A stretch of DNA of 64,000 nt from QAMX01 sp964448855 (GTDB taxonomy: Bacteria > Bacillota > Clostridia > Oscillospirales > QAMX01): the NCBI GenBank assembly GCA_964448855.1, contig CAYUXI010000003.1:1-64000 (forward strand). Reading direction: 5' to 3'. Shown here piece after piece: positions 49,054-58,400 of this stretch. Positions within the stretch are counted from its first letter, which is position 1. Each line of letters opens with the position of its first letter. The position numbers and the translations under genes are program-made. A model generated the notes under the pieces. It saw only the letters and a program-made list of their open reading frames with translations, searched no databases and was not told the origin of the DNA.

Positions 49054-50184
49054 ATGATTTATCTGGATCATGCGGCGACCTCCTTTCAAAGACCGCCTGC
49101 GGTTGCCCGTGCCGTCAAAGCCTCCCTGCACCACCACGCAGGCTATGGACGCAGCGGCCACGAAGCCGCTGTACGGGCAGCCGAAGCGGTCTATGACTGT
49201 CGCGTCGCTGCCGCAGAGCTGTTCGGCCTCTCTGCGCCGGAACGCGTGATTTTCTGCTGCAACGCCACACACGCGCTGAATACGGCGATTCTCGGTATGC
49301 CGATGCAGGCCAAACGCGCAGTGATCTCCGGATATGAGCACAATGCCGTCTATCGCCCGCTGGTGGAGCGTGCTGCGCGGGACGGAACGGAAACCGTCAT
49401 TGCAGCCAGCTCGCTCTTTGATACAGACGGCGCGATTTGCGCGTTTGACAAGCTGCTGGACGAACGCTGCGGCCTCTGCGTCTGCACCATGCTCTCCAAT
49501 GTGTTTGGCAACCGCCTCCCGGTGGAGTTCATCGGCAAAATGTGCCGGGAACGGCAGATTCCGTTCATTGTTGATGCTTCACAGGCCGCCGGAACACTGG
49601 CTGTCGATGCCCGGCGGCTCTCAGCCGATGTCATCTGTATGCCGGGGCATAAGGGGCTGCTCGGCCCGGCCGGAACGGGCCTGATGCTCCTTTGCGCCGA
49701 TCGATTGCCCGATCCGCTTCTGTTCGGCGGCACCGGCGGGGATTCGGCCAGCCCGCATCAACCGCCAACGCCACCCGAACGCTTTGAGAGTGGCACGCTG
49801 AATGTTCCGGGGATCTGCGGTCTGCGTGAAGGCATTCGATATATCGCAGAGCACCGGGAAGCGATTCACGCCAGAGAAATCGCCCTGAATGCGTGGCTGC
49901 AGCAGCGGATGGCGGCCATGCCGGGCGTTCGAGTGTATGGCGGAACGGAGACAGCGTGCAGCGGGCTTTTTTCCTGGAATGCGGACGGATGGGACTGCGA
50001 ACGCATGGCGGCGGCGCTGGCGGAAAACGGGATTGCCGTGCGCGCCGGTCTTCACTGCGCACCGCTTGCACATCGGAGCGCCGGGACAGAGGGAACTGTG
50101 CGGGTCAGCTTTGGCTGGAACAGCACTCAAAGAGAGACAGAACGCTTTGCGGAAACGCTGGAAACGATTCTTTTTCAAAAATAG
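49054..50184 (+). CDS. Class V aminotransferase, cysteine-desulfurase-like
   Basis: This 376-residue PLP enzyme frees sulfur (or selenium) from cysteine. It starts MIYLDHAATSFQRPP, and has the GHEAA and EHNA segments, VDASQAAGTLAVD, and the PLP-binding lysine in PGHKGLLGP near 199. A Cys in GLHCAPLAHRSAG (about 335) matches the catalytic Cys of the CsdA/SufS group. It follows the DUF3343 gene, so the pair may serve sulfur or selenium transfer. Its acceptor protein is not in the window. Confidence 0.85.
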   Translation: MIYLDHAATSFQRPPAVARAVKASLHHHAGYGRSGHEAAVRAAEAVYDCRVAAAELFGLSAPERVIFCCNATHALNTAILGMPMQAKRAVISGYEHNAVYRPLVERAARDGTETVIAASSLFDTDGAICAFDKLLDERCGLCVCTMLSNVFGNRLPVEFIGKMCRERQIPFIVDASQAAGTLAVDARRLSADVICMPGHKGLLGPAGTGLMLLCADRLPDPLLFGGTGGDSASPHQPPTPPERFESGTLNVPGICGLREGIRYIAEHREAIHAREIALNAWLQQRMAAMPGVRVYGGTETACSGLFSWNADGWDCERMAAALAENGIAVRAGLHCAPLAHRSAGTEGTVRVSFGWNSTQRETERFAETLETILFQK

Positions 50185-50188
50185 AACT

Positions 50189-50258
50189 TTGATTTTGAAG
50201 CAGAATATGATATAATAGAAAAAGGAAAGAATGCCGCCGCATCGGGTGGCGGCATTCT
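50189..50258 (+). promoter_or_regulatory. Promoter and 5' hairpin of the dnaD operon
   Basis: TTGATT (50189-50194), 16-base spacer, TATAAT (50211-50216). The transcript should begin near 50223 and at once form a hairpin (AGAATGCCGCC / GGCGGCATTCT, 50228-50238 and 50248-50258). The hairpin may also end the preceding gene's transcript. Confidence 0.6.
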
Positions 50259-50328
50259 TCCTGAAAGACCGATGAAACGGCATTGCGGCAGGGAACGCCG
50301 CAGAACAGAAAAGGCAGGAACAGACGGA

Positions 50329-51315
50329 ATGTTGAAACTCGCAGCCTCCAAGGGAATCTATCTTGATACAGCTCTGGCGGACAAACTCTGCCGCCTTCCC
50401 AATCCGGATGCAATCCGGCTGTACCTGTATGCATCGCTGCATGAGACGAATGATGAACAGACGGCTCGCGCCCTCGGCCTGTCGAAGGAAGCACTCGAAC
50501 AGGCGGAACAGGCGCTGATTGCGGCGCAGCTGGCCGTCTCTGTATCCGAAACCGAGTCGATTCGCCGCAAACAGCAGATGCAGACCGCCCCGACCTATTC
50601 CACGGCGGAGGTCTCGGAGCTGGTCACGTCCGATATGGCGTTTGCTCAGGTTGTGCATGAGGCTGAAAAGGTCCTGCATCCCTGCCTGAGCGAAAGCGAT
50701 TTGAAGGAACTGATGACGATCTACCGCTACTTCGGGATGCCCGCCGAATGCATCATTCTGCTCCTGCATTTTGCAGCGGCGCGGACGACTCGACAAACAG
50801 GTAGACGCCTCTCTCTGTCCACGGTGAAGCGGGAAGCGCTGCGCTGGATGGAAAACGATATCATGACGCCGGAAGCGGCCGAACGGTTTGTCCGTCGGGA
50901 AACGCAGATCATGGATACCGTCGAACGAATGGAAAAGGTCATTGGCCTGCAGAATTATTCCACCGAGGAAAAGCGCCTCTTCCGAACCTGGGCGGAGATG
51001 GGCTTCGATGAACAGGTGGTTGCACTGGCCAGAGAAATTACGCTGCAGCGGATTGGTGAGCTCCAGCTGAAGTATACCGGAAGCATTCTGAAAAGCTGGA
51101 AGGATGCCCATCTGAACGGCCTGGATGCCATCCACGCATATGAATCGCAGCGCGAAAAGGAATATGAACAGGCGCGCATGGCCGCCGAAAAGCGCCGGGC
51201 GCGGAAGCAGTCGACATCTGCACCGTCTGCCTCCGGCAGCTTCTCATCGGCTGAACGGACGGCGCTGCAGGAAATCCAGGCGTATATTCAACAAAATGGG
51301 GGACAAGGCGTATGA
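50329..51315 (+). CDS. DnaD-domain replication protein
   Basis: This 328-residue protein has a winged-helix-like N-terminus and a C-terminal DnaB2 domain (about 205-275) with YTGSILKSWKDAHLNGL, the YxxxIxxxW signature. It belongs to the primosome, which loads the helicase at replication forks. ATG 50329 follows GGCAGGAACAGACGG. It overlaps the DnaI-like gene by 4 bases (ATGA), so both are translated together, as in many Clostridia. The basic tail and a Ser/Ala-rich linker (about 290-310) are typical. Confidence 0.85.
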   Translation: MLKLAASKGIYLDTALADKLCRLPNPDAIRLYLYASLHETNDEQTARALGLSKEALEQAEQALIAAQLAVSVSETESIRRKQQMQTAPTYSTAEVSELVTSDMAFAQVVHEAEKVLHPCLSESDLKELMTIYRYFGMPAECIILLLHFAAARTTRQTGRRLSLSTVKREALRWMENDIMTPEAAERFVRRETQIMDTVERMEKVIGLQNYSTEEKRLFRTWAEMGFDEQVVALAREITLQRIGELQLKYTGSILKSWKDAHLNGLDAIHAYESQREKEYEQARMAAEKRRARKQSTSAPSASGSFSSAERTALQEIQAYIQQNGGQGV

Positions 51316-52310
51316 GTTATGATGTCACAGCGCTGAAAAAAGCGCTGGAACGGTATGCCACACAGCGAACGGAGCGGGAGCTTGCTCATGCGCGAACCGT
51401 TCGTGAACTGAATGAACGCATTCCGCGCCTCGCTGAAATTGAAAAGGCGCTTTCGTCCTGCGGTCTGTCAATCGTGGAAAATGTCGTAAAGGGCGGCGAT
51501 TCCGTCGAGGAAAACGTCGCTGCGATCAAAAGACAGTCCAGAGCTCTGCGCGCTGAACGCGCCGAGCTGCTCAAGGCGCAGCATCTGCCGGAAGACCTGA
51601 TCGACGGCCATACGTCCTGCGCCGCCTGCGGGGATACCGGCTACATCGGCTCCGAAATGTGCGAATGCTTGCGCCGCGTGTACCGCGAAGAACAGTATGA
51701 CGCGCTGTCCGAGCTGTTTTCACAGTCCGAAGGCCGCGTGGAAGCCTTTGATGTCTCGCAGTATTCCCCGGTGAAAACCGGCGAAAGCCCGGTTTCGCCG
51801 CAGGAGTGTATGCATCTCCTCGCCGAAAAGTGCAGAAAATACGCAGCCGATTTTTCCAACACCTCGCCCAACCTGCTCTTTCACGGGGAAAGCGGCTCCG
51901 GTAAGACCTTTTTTATGGCCTGCATCGCAAGAACGGCGGTTGAAAAGAACGCCTTCGTCGTCTATCAGAGCGCATTCACGCTGGCCAAACAGCTGGAGGA
52001 TGACCGCTTTGGAAAAAGCGAAGACAGCAGCGCGGCACTGGAACAGTGCGCAAAGTGCGATCTGCTGATCATTGATAACCTTGGAACGGAAACGACAACA
52101 GCCTATACGGCGTCTGCACTGTATCAGCTGCTGAATCGCCGCGTGTCGGAAAAACGGCCAACCCTGATCGCAACGGCCATGAATATCGACGAAATCGCAG
52201 CGCGATATGGCACCCATATGTCTGCCCGCATCCGTTCGGACTATATCCTGATGCCGCTCTATCCGCGCAACCATATCACCCGAAAAACGAGAAGTATGCT
52301 GGAAATCTGA
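51312..52310 (+). CDS. DnaC/DnaI-like helicase loader ATPase
   Basis: This 332-residue AAA+ protein has an N-terminal zinc-binding region (CAACGDTGYIGSEMCECL, about 98-115), Walker A GESGSGKTFF (about 193-202), Walker B LLIIDNLGTE (about 250) and the R-rich end expected for helicase loaders. It loads the replicative helicase together with DnaD. It overlaps the upstream gene by 4 bases. In contrast to IstB from insertion sequences, no transposase is near, so this is the chromosomal replication gene. Confidence 0.88.
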   Translation: MSYDVTALKKALERYATQRTERELAHARTVRELNERIPRLAEIEKALSSCGLSIVENVVKGGDSVEENVAAIKRQSRALRAERAELLKAQHLPEDLIDGHTSCAACGDTGYIGSEMCECLRRVYREEQYDALSELFSQSEGRVEAFDVSQYSPVKTGESPVSPQECMHLLAEKCRKYAADFSNTSPNLLFHGESGSGKTFFMACIARTAVEKNAFVVYQSAFTLAKQLEDDRFGKSEDSSAALEQCAKCDLLIIDNLGTETTTAYTASALYQLLNRRVSEKRPTLIATAMNIDEIAARYGTHMSARIRSDYILMPLYPRNHITRKTRSMLEI

Positions 52311-52355
52311 ACCGGATTCGATTCGCATGGTTCCCTCAAAAAACGGAGTGTCTCT

Positions 52356-52853
52356 ATGAAACAGACCGAAGAAAAAACCAATGTCATGCGGACGCTGGAC
52401 AGGCTCCGGATTCCCTACGCCGTCCATCATCCGAACGATACAACAAACGCCCTGAGCGGCGTGGAAATTGCCCGACAGCTGAATCAACCGCCGGAACGTG
52501 TTTTCAAAACGCTTGTGACCACCGGCCACAGCGGCAAGCACTATGTGTTTATCATCCCGGCCGCAGCGGAGCTGGACCTGAAAAAAGCGGCACAGGCCGT
52601 GCGCGAAAAATCCATTGCCATGCTGCTGCAAAAGGAGCTGCTCCCGCTGACCGGCTATGTCCACGGCGGCTGCTCGCCGATCGGCATGAAAAAGGTCTTC
52701 CCAACCGTGCTGGATGCGTCTGCCGCATCACAGACAGCCATCTTCGTCAGCGCCGGAAAAATCGGCAGCCAGATTGAGCTGTCGCCGGAAGCACTTCATC
52801 AGGCGATTCCGTACCAGACAGCTGACCTGACGCGCACCGAGGCTCATCCATGA
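52356..52853 (+). CDS. ybaK: Cys-tRNA(Pro)/Cys-tRNA(Cys) deacylase YbaK
   Basis: This 165-residue YbaK/EbsC protein removes mischarged cysteine from tRNA-Pro. Motifs: VFKTLVTTG, FIIPAAAELDLKKAA, GYVHGGCSPIGMKK with the active-site Gly-Cys region, and the C-terminal VSAGKIGSQIEL. GGAGTGTCTCT precedes the ATG. It is overlapped by mutY (4 bases). Confidence 0.92.
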   Translation: MKQTEEKTNVMRTLDRLRIPYAVHHPNDTTNALSGVEIARQLNQPPERVFKTLVTTGHSGKHYVFIIPAAAELDLKKAAQAVREKSIAMLLQKELLPLTGYVHGGCSPIGMKKVFPTVLDASAASQTAIFVSAGKIGSQIELSPEALHQAIPYQTADLTRTEAHP

Positions 52854-54004
52854 ACGAGAAACGACAGTGCATGGAGGCGGTCTTTTCGTTCTGGCGGAGT
52901 GAGGGAGAACCGCTTCTCGCGCAGCTGGCCCAAATCCTGCCGGATTGGTTCACAGCTCATGCGCGAGACCTGCCTTGGCGCGTTGACCGGGAACCGTACC
53001 ATATCTGGCTCTCGGAAATGATGCTGCAGCAGACGCGGGTGGAAACGGTCAAACCGTATTACGAACGCTTCCTTCAGGCGTTTCCGACCGTCTCCGATCT
53101 GGCCACTGCTGAGGAAGACCGCGTTATGAAATTGTGGGAAGGCCTTGGCTACTATTCCCGTGCGCGCAATCTCCACGCGGCTGCCAGACAGATTCAGGAA
53201 CAGTACGGCGGCCGATTTCCCCAAAGCCTCACCGAACTGCTCGCGCTGCCGGGCATCGGCGCCTATACAGCCGGTGCAATCGCCTCCATCTGCTTCGGCG
53301 CACCGACACCGGCGGTGGATGGAAACGTGCTGCGGGTGGTTTCCAGACTGACGGAGCTCTACCTGCCGATCGATGAACCGCCCGTCAAAGCCGGAATCAC
53401 GGAATCCCTCGCTCGCGTCTACCCGGCGGGGCGGTGCAGCGACTTCACACAGGGACTGATGGAACTCGGCGCCACGGTGTGCGTCCCAAACGGAACCCCG
53501 AAATGCGACGAGTGCCCCGCACGTGATTTCTGCCGCGCCCACGCGGAACAGAGCATCGATTTGCTCCCGGTGCGCCGCCCAAAACGGACGCGAACCGTTG
53601 AAGAAAAAACGGTGCTGATTCTGCGCTCTGCATCGTCCATTGCCGTCTGTCGTCGGAACCGGAGCGGCCTTCTGAACGGCCTCTGGGAGCTGCCCAACCT
53701 CGGTGGCTTCGCATCGAAGGACGATGTGCTGCGCCTGGCCGGGGAGTGGGGACTCTCTCCGCAGTCGATTGAAGAACCGTATGAACGCACCCATATCTTC
53801 ACCCACCGGGAATGGCATATGCGCTGCTATGAGCTGCTCTGCGAAAACCGACCGGATGAATTCGTCTGGGCGACCGAGGCCATGCTCCGGGACGAGCTCG
53901 CACTGCCGACCGCCTTCCGAATTTGTTTGCCGACAGACGCGGAAAACGCAAAAACGCCGACCGGTGATTTGAATTTGAACCACAATCAAACAGAAATGGA
54001 ATGA
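52850..54004 (+). CDS. mutY: A/G-specific adenine glycosylase MutY
   Basis: This 384-residue base-excision enzyme removes adenine from A:8-oxoG pairs. The N-terminal HhH-GPD domain has SEMMLQQTRVETV with the catalytic Glu, ALPGIGAYTAGAIASI and the active-site Asp in PAVDGNVLRV. The [4Fe-4S] ligands lie in CVPNGTPKCDECPARDFC. The C-terminal NUDIX-like domain (about 240-370) reads 8-oxoG. It is coupled to ybaK upstream and overlaps manA downstream by 4 bases. Confidence 0.95.
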   Translation: MNEKRQCMEAVFSFWRSEGEPLLAQLAQILPDWFTAHARDLPWRVDREPYHIWLSEMMLQQTRVETVKPYYERFLQAFPTVSDLATAEEDRVMKLWEGLGYYSRARNLHAAARQIQEQYGGRFPQSLTELLALPGIGAYTAGAIASICFGAPTPAVDGNVLRVVSRLTELYLPIDEPPVKAGITESLARVYPAGRCSDFTQGLMELGATVCVPNGTPKCDECPARDFCRAHAEQSIDLLPVRRPKRTRTVEEKTVLILRSASSIAVCRRNRSGLLNGLWELPNLGGFASKDDVLRLAGEWGLSPQSIEEPYERTHIFTHREWHMRCYELLCENRPDEFVWATEAMLRDELALPTAFRICLPTDAENAKTPTGDLNLNHNQTEME

Positions 54005-55050
54005 ATTATATGAACCTGACACCAATGAAAACGACCCCCTGCTACAAACAGATGCCGTGGGGCGGCACCTCGCTGAACGAACAGTACGGCAAGCATTCCG
54101 AATTCCCGATCACCGGTGAAAGCTGGGAAGCAGCCGACCATTTTCATGGCAAAACGCCGATCGTCGGCGGCTGCTATGACGGAAAGGATTTCTCGCAAAT
54201 CATCGCGGAAATGGGCGCAGACACCTTCCTCGGTCATCTGACAACGGATGGCCGCTTCCCGCTGCTCTTCAAACTGATCGACGCACGCGACCGCCTGAGC
54301 GTCCAGGTACACCCGAACGATGCGTTTGCCGCCACTGATGGCGACCGCGGCAAAACTGAAATGTGGATTGTCCTGGAGGCGCAGCCGGGTGCTGGGCTGT
54401 ATCTCGGCTTTGAACACGCCATCAGCCGCGAAACGTATCAGCAGCTCATTGAAACGAATGAACTGGAATCGGCGCTGCATTTCGTTCCGGCCAAAGCGGG
54501 CGATACGTTCTTCCTGCCGCCGGGACTGGTTCATGCCATTGGTGCCGGCCTGGTCATCGCCGAAATTCAGCAGTCCAGCGACGCGACCTATCGCGTCTAT
54601 GACTGGGGTCGGCTGGGACTGGACGGCAAGCCGCGCCAGCTCCATATCGAAAAAGCGCTGGCCGTCACGGATACGGCGCTGCGCGGCGACTGCAATGCAC
54701 CGCTGACGGTGCGGGAAGACGGCGCAGAGATTGATTATCTCAAGGCCTGCCCGCTGTTTGCAGCCCAGCGGATCCGCCTGTCGAACCGCTGCCGCATGGA
54801 AACGCGTGGCAGCAGCTTTACCATCCTGTTCTGCGCAGCGGGCCAAATGACGGTCTCCACGGCAGACGGCGCGGTGCAGCTGGAAAAAGGCCAGACAGCC
54901 GTGATTCCCGCTGCGGCCAATGCGTTTGAAATGCAGGGCGCGGCAGAGGTCTATCGGTTCTTCGTCCCGGATCCGGAGCGGGATTTCGTGGAGCCGCTCC
55001 GCATGGCCGGATTTACGGATGCTGAAATTCAGCCGCTGCTGCACGGCTGA
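54001..55050 (+). CDS. manA: Class I mannose-6-phosphate isomerase
   Basis: This 349-residue zinc enzyme interconverts mannose 6-phosphate and fructose 6-phosphate. MPWGGTSLNEQYGK, GESWEAADH, FKLIDARDRLSVQVHPND with the zinc-binding His, and PPGLVHAIGAGLVIAEIQQSS mark it. The length is short, as in firmicute ManA. It overlaps mutY by 4 bases (ATGA). Mannose released by the GH92 enzyme elsewhere in the window would enter glycolysis through this step after phosphorylation. Confidence 0.93.
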   Translation: MNYMNLTPMKTTPCYKQMPWGGTSLNEQYGKHSEFPITGESWEAADHFHGKTPIVGGCYDGKDFSQIIAEMGADTFLGHLTTDGRFPLLFKLIDARDRLSVQVHPNDAFAATDGDRGKTEMWIVLEAQPGAGLYLGFEHAISRETYQQLIETNELESALHFVPAKAGDTFFLPPGLVHAIGAGLVIAEIQQSSDATYRVYDWGRLGLDGKPRQLHIEKALAVTDTALRGDCNAPLTVREDGAEIDYLKACPLFAAQRIRLSNRCRMETRGSSFTILFCAAGQMTVSTADGAVQLEKGQTAVIPAAANAFEMQGAAEVYRFFVPDPERDFVEPLRMAGFTDAEIQPLLHG

Positions 55051-55103
55051 ACCGTTGCCACAAGACACGGAGGAACGCATTTGAAAAAAGGGGAGCGAGC
55101 CAA

Positions 55104-55931
55104 ATGAACCGGTGGGGTTGTAAAATTTTCGCCAACCATGCCCATGTGTTCGAAGCAGCTGTCCGCCCAAAGGGGACGGTTGATTGCCTGAAAGCACTGA
55201 TGGACGAGGTCGGCATCGATAAAGCCGTCGCGTTTGCACCGTTCTGCGGCGGGAAGAAACCGCAGATGGCCGACCCGGACGCCAACCAGAACTGTTGGCT
55301 GGCGAGCGAACTGCGCGACAGCCCGGATATCATTGGCTTCGGCACGATCAACTTCTCCAAGGGTGACCTGCGCGGACAGACGGAGCAGATCGCCGAGCTC
55401 GGCCTGCGCGGCATCAAAATTCATCCACCGGCACAGGAAATCCGCGTCAACGGCGAAAAGGCGTATGAGGTCTATGAAGCGGCACAGCGCTGCGGCCTGT
55501 TCCTCTCCTTTCATACGGGCGTCCACTGGGCGCGGCTCTCCAATTATGCCATGCTTCTGTTTGACGACCTGACGTATGACTTCCCGGAGCTGAAGTTCTC
55601 GCTGGAACATATCGGCGGCCACTGCTTTTTCAAAGAGGCAATCGCCGTGATGGCCAACCGCCGCGGCAATGCACAGGATCCGCACGTCTTCGCCGGTTGG
55701 ACGGATATTCACAATCCGGGCGGCCTCTGGAGCATCACCGAAGAAGAGCTGTATGACCTGCTGAATATCACAGGCCCCCGCGCACAAATCCACGGGCTGG
55801 ACTTCCCGTACAGCGATGCGGATTTCTGCCGCGCCGGCATCGAACGCATCCTGGCTCTGAATATCCCGGAGACGACAAAGGCGGCCATTCTTGGGCAAAA
55901 CCTGGCAGACGCACTCGATGTCCGCCTGTAA
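55104..55931 (+). CDS. Amidohydrolase-2 family metal-dependent hydrolase
   Basis: This 275-residue TIM-barrel protein has the H-x-H pair near the start (FANHAHVF, H12 and H14), GIKIHPPAQE, LSFHTGVHW, FSLEHIGGH and a terminal Asp in HGLDFPYSDADF. Members of this family hydrolyse or decarboxylate small cyclic or aromatic acids; here the substrate cannot be told. GGGGAGCGAGCC precedes the ATG. It lies 53 bases after manA and 32 before a metal exporter-like gene. Confidence 0.8.
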   Translation: MNRWGCKIFANHAHVFEAAVRPKGTVDCLKALMDEVGIDKAVAFAPFCGGKKPQMADPDANQNCWLASELRDSPDIIGFGTINFSKGDLRGQTEQIAELGLRGIKIHPPAQEIRVNGEKAYEVYEAAQRCGLFLSFHTGVHWARLSNYAMLLFDDLTYDFPELKFSLEHIGGHCFFKEAIAVMANRRGNAQDPHVFAGWTDIHNPGGLWSITEEELYDLLNITGPRAQIHGLDFPYSDADFCRAGIERILALNIPETTKAAILGQNLADALDVRL

Positions 55932-55963
55932 CCTCACGATTCTCGAAAAAAGGAACAAATCAA

Positions 55964-56857
55964 ATGTGGCAAATCATCATTGACATTCTCAAAGAAACTG
56001 CGCTCGATGGACTGAAAATGCTGCCATTTCTCTTTGGTGCCTATCTGCTGCTCGAATGGGTGGAGCATCGCTCCGGCGAAAAGCTGCGCCATGCACTCAG
56101 CCATTCGGGACGCTATTCCGTCCCGCTCGGTGCGGCGATTGGCCTGATTCCGCAGTGCGGATTTTCTGTCGCAGCGTCTAACCTCTACGCAGGCCGCCTG
56201 GTGACAACCGGGACACTTCTCGCCGTGTTCATCGCGACATCCGACGAAGCCATCCCTGTCATGCTTGCCAGCCCCGATGGAACCGCGAAAATTCTCCCAT
56301 TGCTCGGCCTCAAACTCCTCTTCGCCATCCTCGGCGGATATCTGGCGGACAGCCTCTTTTTCCGCCGTCCCAACCGAAACGACTGCGCAACGGAACACTG
56401 CAAGCACGATGACGAACGCGATGAAGCGACACGGGAGCTGTGCGCCCATTGCGGCTGTCAGGGTGGGATTCTCAAATCGGCTCTTCACCATACGGCAGAA
56501 ACGTTTCTCTTCCTGATGATCGTCCTTCTGCTGATCAATACCGCTACAGAGCTGCTCGGCGAGGAACGCCTTTCCTCCTTCCTGCTGGCGGGAACCGTCT
56601 GGTCGCCGATCGTGACGGCGCTCGTTGGCCTGATTCCCAACTGCGCGCCTTCCGTTCTGATCACGGAGCTGTACATCAACGGCACGCTGTCGCTTGGTGC
56701 CGCGGTGGCGGGGCTCTCGGCCGGTGCCGGTCTCGGCGTCGCCATGCTGTTCCGAATTAACCCGGATAAAAAGCAAAACCTCCGCATCCTGGCATACCTC
56801 TATCTCTTTGCCGTGGTTGTCGGCATGGTGACCGACTGCGTCACCCGCCTGCTGTAG
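55964..56857 (+). CDS. Putative manganese/heavy-metal exporter (ArsP_2-like)
   Basis: This 297-residue membrane protein has two halves of about four or five helices with repeated motifs: AAIGLIPQCGFSVAASNLYA in the first and ALVGLIPNCAPSVLITELYI in the second, joined by a hydrophilic loop rich in Cys and His (about 130-165, HCKHDDERDE ... CAHCGCQGG). The family is annotated as putative manganese transporter or arsenic efflux. The metal-binding loop suggests heavy-metal handling. AAAAAAGGAAC precedes the ATG. Confidence 0.8.
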   Translation: MWQIIIDILKETALDGLKMLPFLFGAYLLLEWVEHRSGEKLRHALSHSGRYSVPLGAAIGLIPQCGFSVAASNLYAGRLVTTGTLLAVFIATSDEAIPVMLASPDGTAKILPLLGLKLLFAILGGYLADSLFFRRPNRNDCATEHCKHDDERDEATRELCAHCGCQGGILKSALHHTAETFLFLMIVLLLINTATELLGEERLSSFLLAGTVWSPIVTALVGLIPNCAPSVLITELYINGTLSLGAAVAGLSAGAGLGVAMLFRINPDKKQNLRILAYLYLFAVVVGMVTDCVTRLL

Positions 56858-56907
56858 ACCGCATTTGCCAGCTGCGCCAATCTCTTCCATATTTCAACCA
56901 AAAAACA

Positions 56908-56950
56908 ACAGACGTCAGGGAACCAATTTCCCTGACGTCTGTTTGATTTT
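56908..56950. terminator. Bidirectional terminator
   Basis: A stem of about 14 bp, ACAGACGTCAGGGA with TCCCTGACGTCTGT (56908-56921 and 56929-56942), A-rich on the left and TTTGATTTT on the right, between convergent genes. Confidence 0.85.
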
Positions 56951-56962
56951 GATCGGACAGCC

Positions 56963-58207
56963 TCACTGATATTTGCCGTCTGCGGTCAAAGTGTGCAAAG
57001 CTGGGGTGCCGTCTTCACCTTCCAGGACAATGTATAAGACGTCCTGATATTCTCCCAGCGCATAGCAGCTCTGGATATAGAGTGTCGTTCGATGCGTGGG
57101 CTCAGCAACAAGAACAGATGCTCTCCAGTCGAGATTGTCGGAGTAGAAGATCTCCAAACAACCCTTCTCTGCAGATCTCACAGAAACCCGTGCATTGCCC
57201 AACAGATAATGCTTGGTGCCTGTATCAAATGCCAGATTGTTGATCTTGGATTGCTCGGTTCGCAAATTGTCTTGATCATAGGAAACGGTTGAGAGCTCTT
57301 CCGGTGCCAACGTGAATTTGTCTCCGGAAAGTGCTTCGTGCGAATAGCAACCGTAAATAATCCGGTCATCCGACTCACGAATCACGGCGTACAGTCCGCC
57401 ATTGTCCAACAGATAGCTTTCCGGATAATAGGGTCTGCCAAACAACTGCTCGATGTCCGGATCCTCATCAAAAATTTCAGACAGCAAAACGCGATGCAGC
57501 CCTCTGTCATTGATGCCGCCATTCCAGATCAGATATAGATAGGTGCCGTCGGTATCAAATCCAAAGTTGCCGCCGTAGCCGTTGGTTGATTTGTCGATCA
57601 ACGCATTTGTTTTCCCGGAGGTCAAATCCAGCACCTCCACATAAACTCGGCCTTTTCTGGTGGAAACATCCACAAGATAATAGGCGAAGCACAACGTGTC
57701 ATTGATGATCAACATATTTTCTGCGGAAGCACCTGCAACGGAATAAACAGTCTCGACCGTACCGCTGGCCAGATCATATCGGCGAATCTCGCAGGAATCG
57801 ACGGTGTCCTGGTCTGTAGCTTCTATATCTTCGGTGAAATAAATCCCACCTGCATACGCATTCAGCTTGGCTGAAATCGGAAACAGGGAATCCTGGTTGA
57901 TCGGGCAGTGCTCCTGCAAATCGGTTCCGTCCATTTGAAGACTACATAACATATGGTCACTGTTCAAAAAGAAGACGCGGTTTTCTGCAAAACACAGCGA
58001 AGAGGTGCTTTGCAGAAGATTGTTGGGAAGATTGCCAAAGGTGACCTCCTTCGCCGGATAGGTCGTTGGATTGTCTGCAGAAGGCGTGCCCTGATTCTGT
58101 TGGGATTGATCGGGCAGCTTGCTTCCTTCAGAAGTTGTCTGACTGCTGCAGGCAACCAGAGAAAACAGCATGAGGCAAGCAAGAAAAACAGAAAGGATTT
58201 GTTTCAT
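56963..58207 (-). CDS. Beta-propeller lipoprotein (DUF5050-like)
   Basis: The 414-residue protein has a lipoprotein signal with lipobox LVAC (C20) and a linker of about 30 residues, then seven or so repeats with YLYLIWNGG, GGIYFTED, CFAENRVFFLNSD and similar strands, the look of a DUF5050 beta-propeller surface protein. Start 58207 has AAGGAGCC upstream. Its promoter and a hairpin leader lie just upstream. Role unknown; probably surface binding. Confidence 0.75.
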   Translation of the reverse strand: MKQILSVFLACLMLFSLVACSSQTTSEGSKLPDQSQQNQGTPSADNPTTYPAKEVTFGNLPNNLLQSTSSLCFAENRVFFLNSDHMLCSLQMDGTDLQEHCPINQDSLFPISAKLNAYAGGIYFTEDIEATDQDTVDSCEIRRYDLASGTVETVYSVAGASAENMLIINDTLCFAYYLVDVSTRKGRVYVEVLDLTSGKTNALIDKSTNGYGGNFGFDTDGTYLYLIWNGGINDRGLHRVLLSEIFDEDPDIEQLFGRPYYPESYLLDNGGLYAVIRESDDRIIYGCYSHEALSGDKFTLAPEELSTVSYDQDNLRTEQSKINNLAFDTGTKHYLLGNARVSVRSAEKGCLEIFYSDNLDWRASVLVAEPTHRTTLYIQSCYALGEYQDVLYIVLEGEDGTPALHTLTADGKYQ

Positions 58208-58234
58208 AAGTGGCTCCTTACACCAAATATTTCC

Positions 58235-58273
58235 GTATGTGTTTTGAAAAACCCAGATTTTCAAAACACATAC
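58235..58273 (-). promoter_or_regulatory. 16-bp hairpin at the 5' end of the lipoprotein mRNA
   Basis: A perfect inverted repeat (left arm 58235-58250, GTATGTGTTTTGAAAA; right arm 58258-58273), loop of 7 bases. It lies just downstream of the -10 so it is at the very start of the message. It may protect the mRNA or bind a regulator. Confidence 0.6.
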
Positions 58274-58278
58274 ATTTC

Positions 58279-58307
58279 ATTATACCATAAATCCGGATGC
58301 CTTGCAA
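58279..58307 (-). promoter_or_regulatory. Promoter of the beta-propeller lipoprotein
   Basis: Minus strand TTGCAA (58307-58302), 17-base spacer, TATAAT (58284-58279). Confidence 0.75.
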
Positions 58308-58400
58308 GATATGGCCGACGGTACAGAACGCATCTGCCACCCGCATATGCTTTCCGACCCTGCGCTCCAACCCAAAAAAGCAGCCACCATTCCCCAAAAG

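Noticed and set aside
51312..52310. IstB-like ATPase as part of an insertion sequence
   Set aside because: No transposase or terminal repeats; the overlap with a DnaD gene marks the chromosomal helicase loader.
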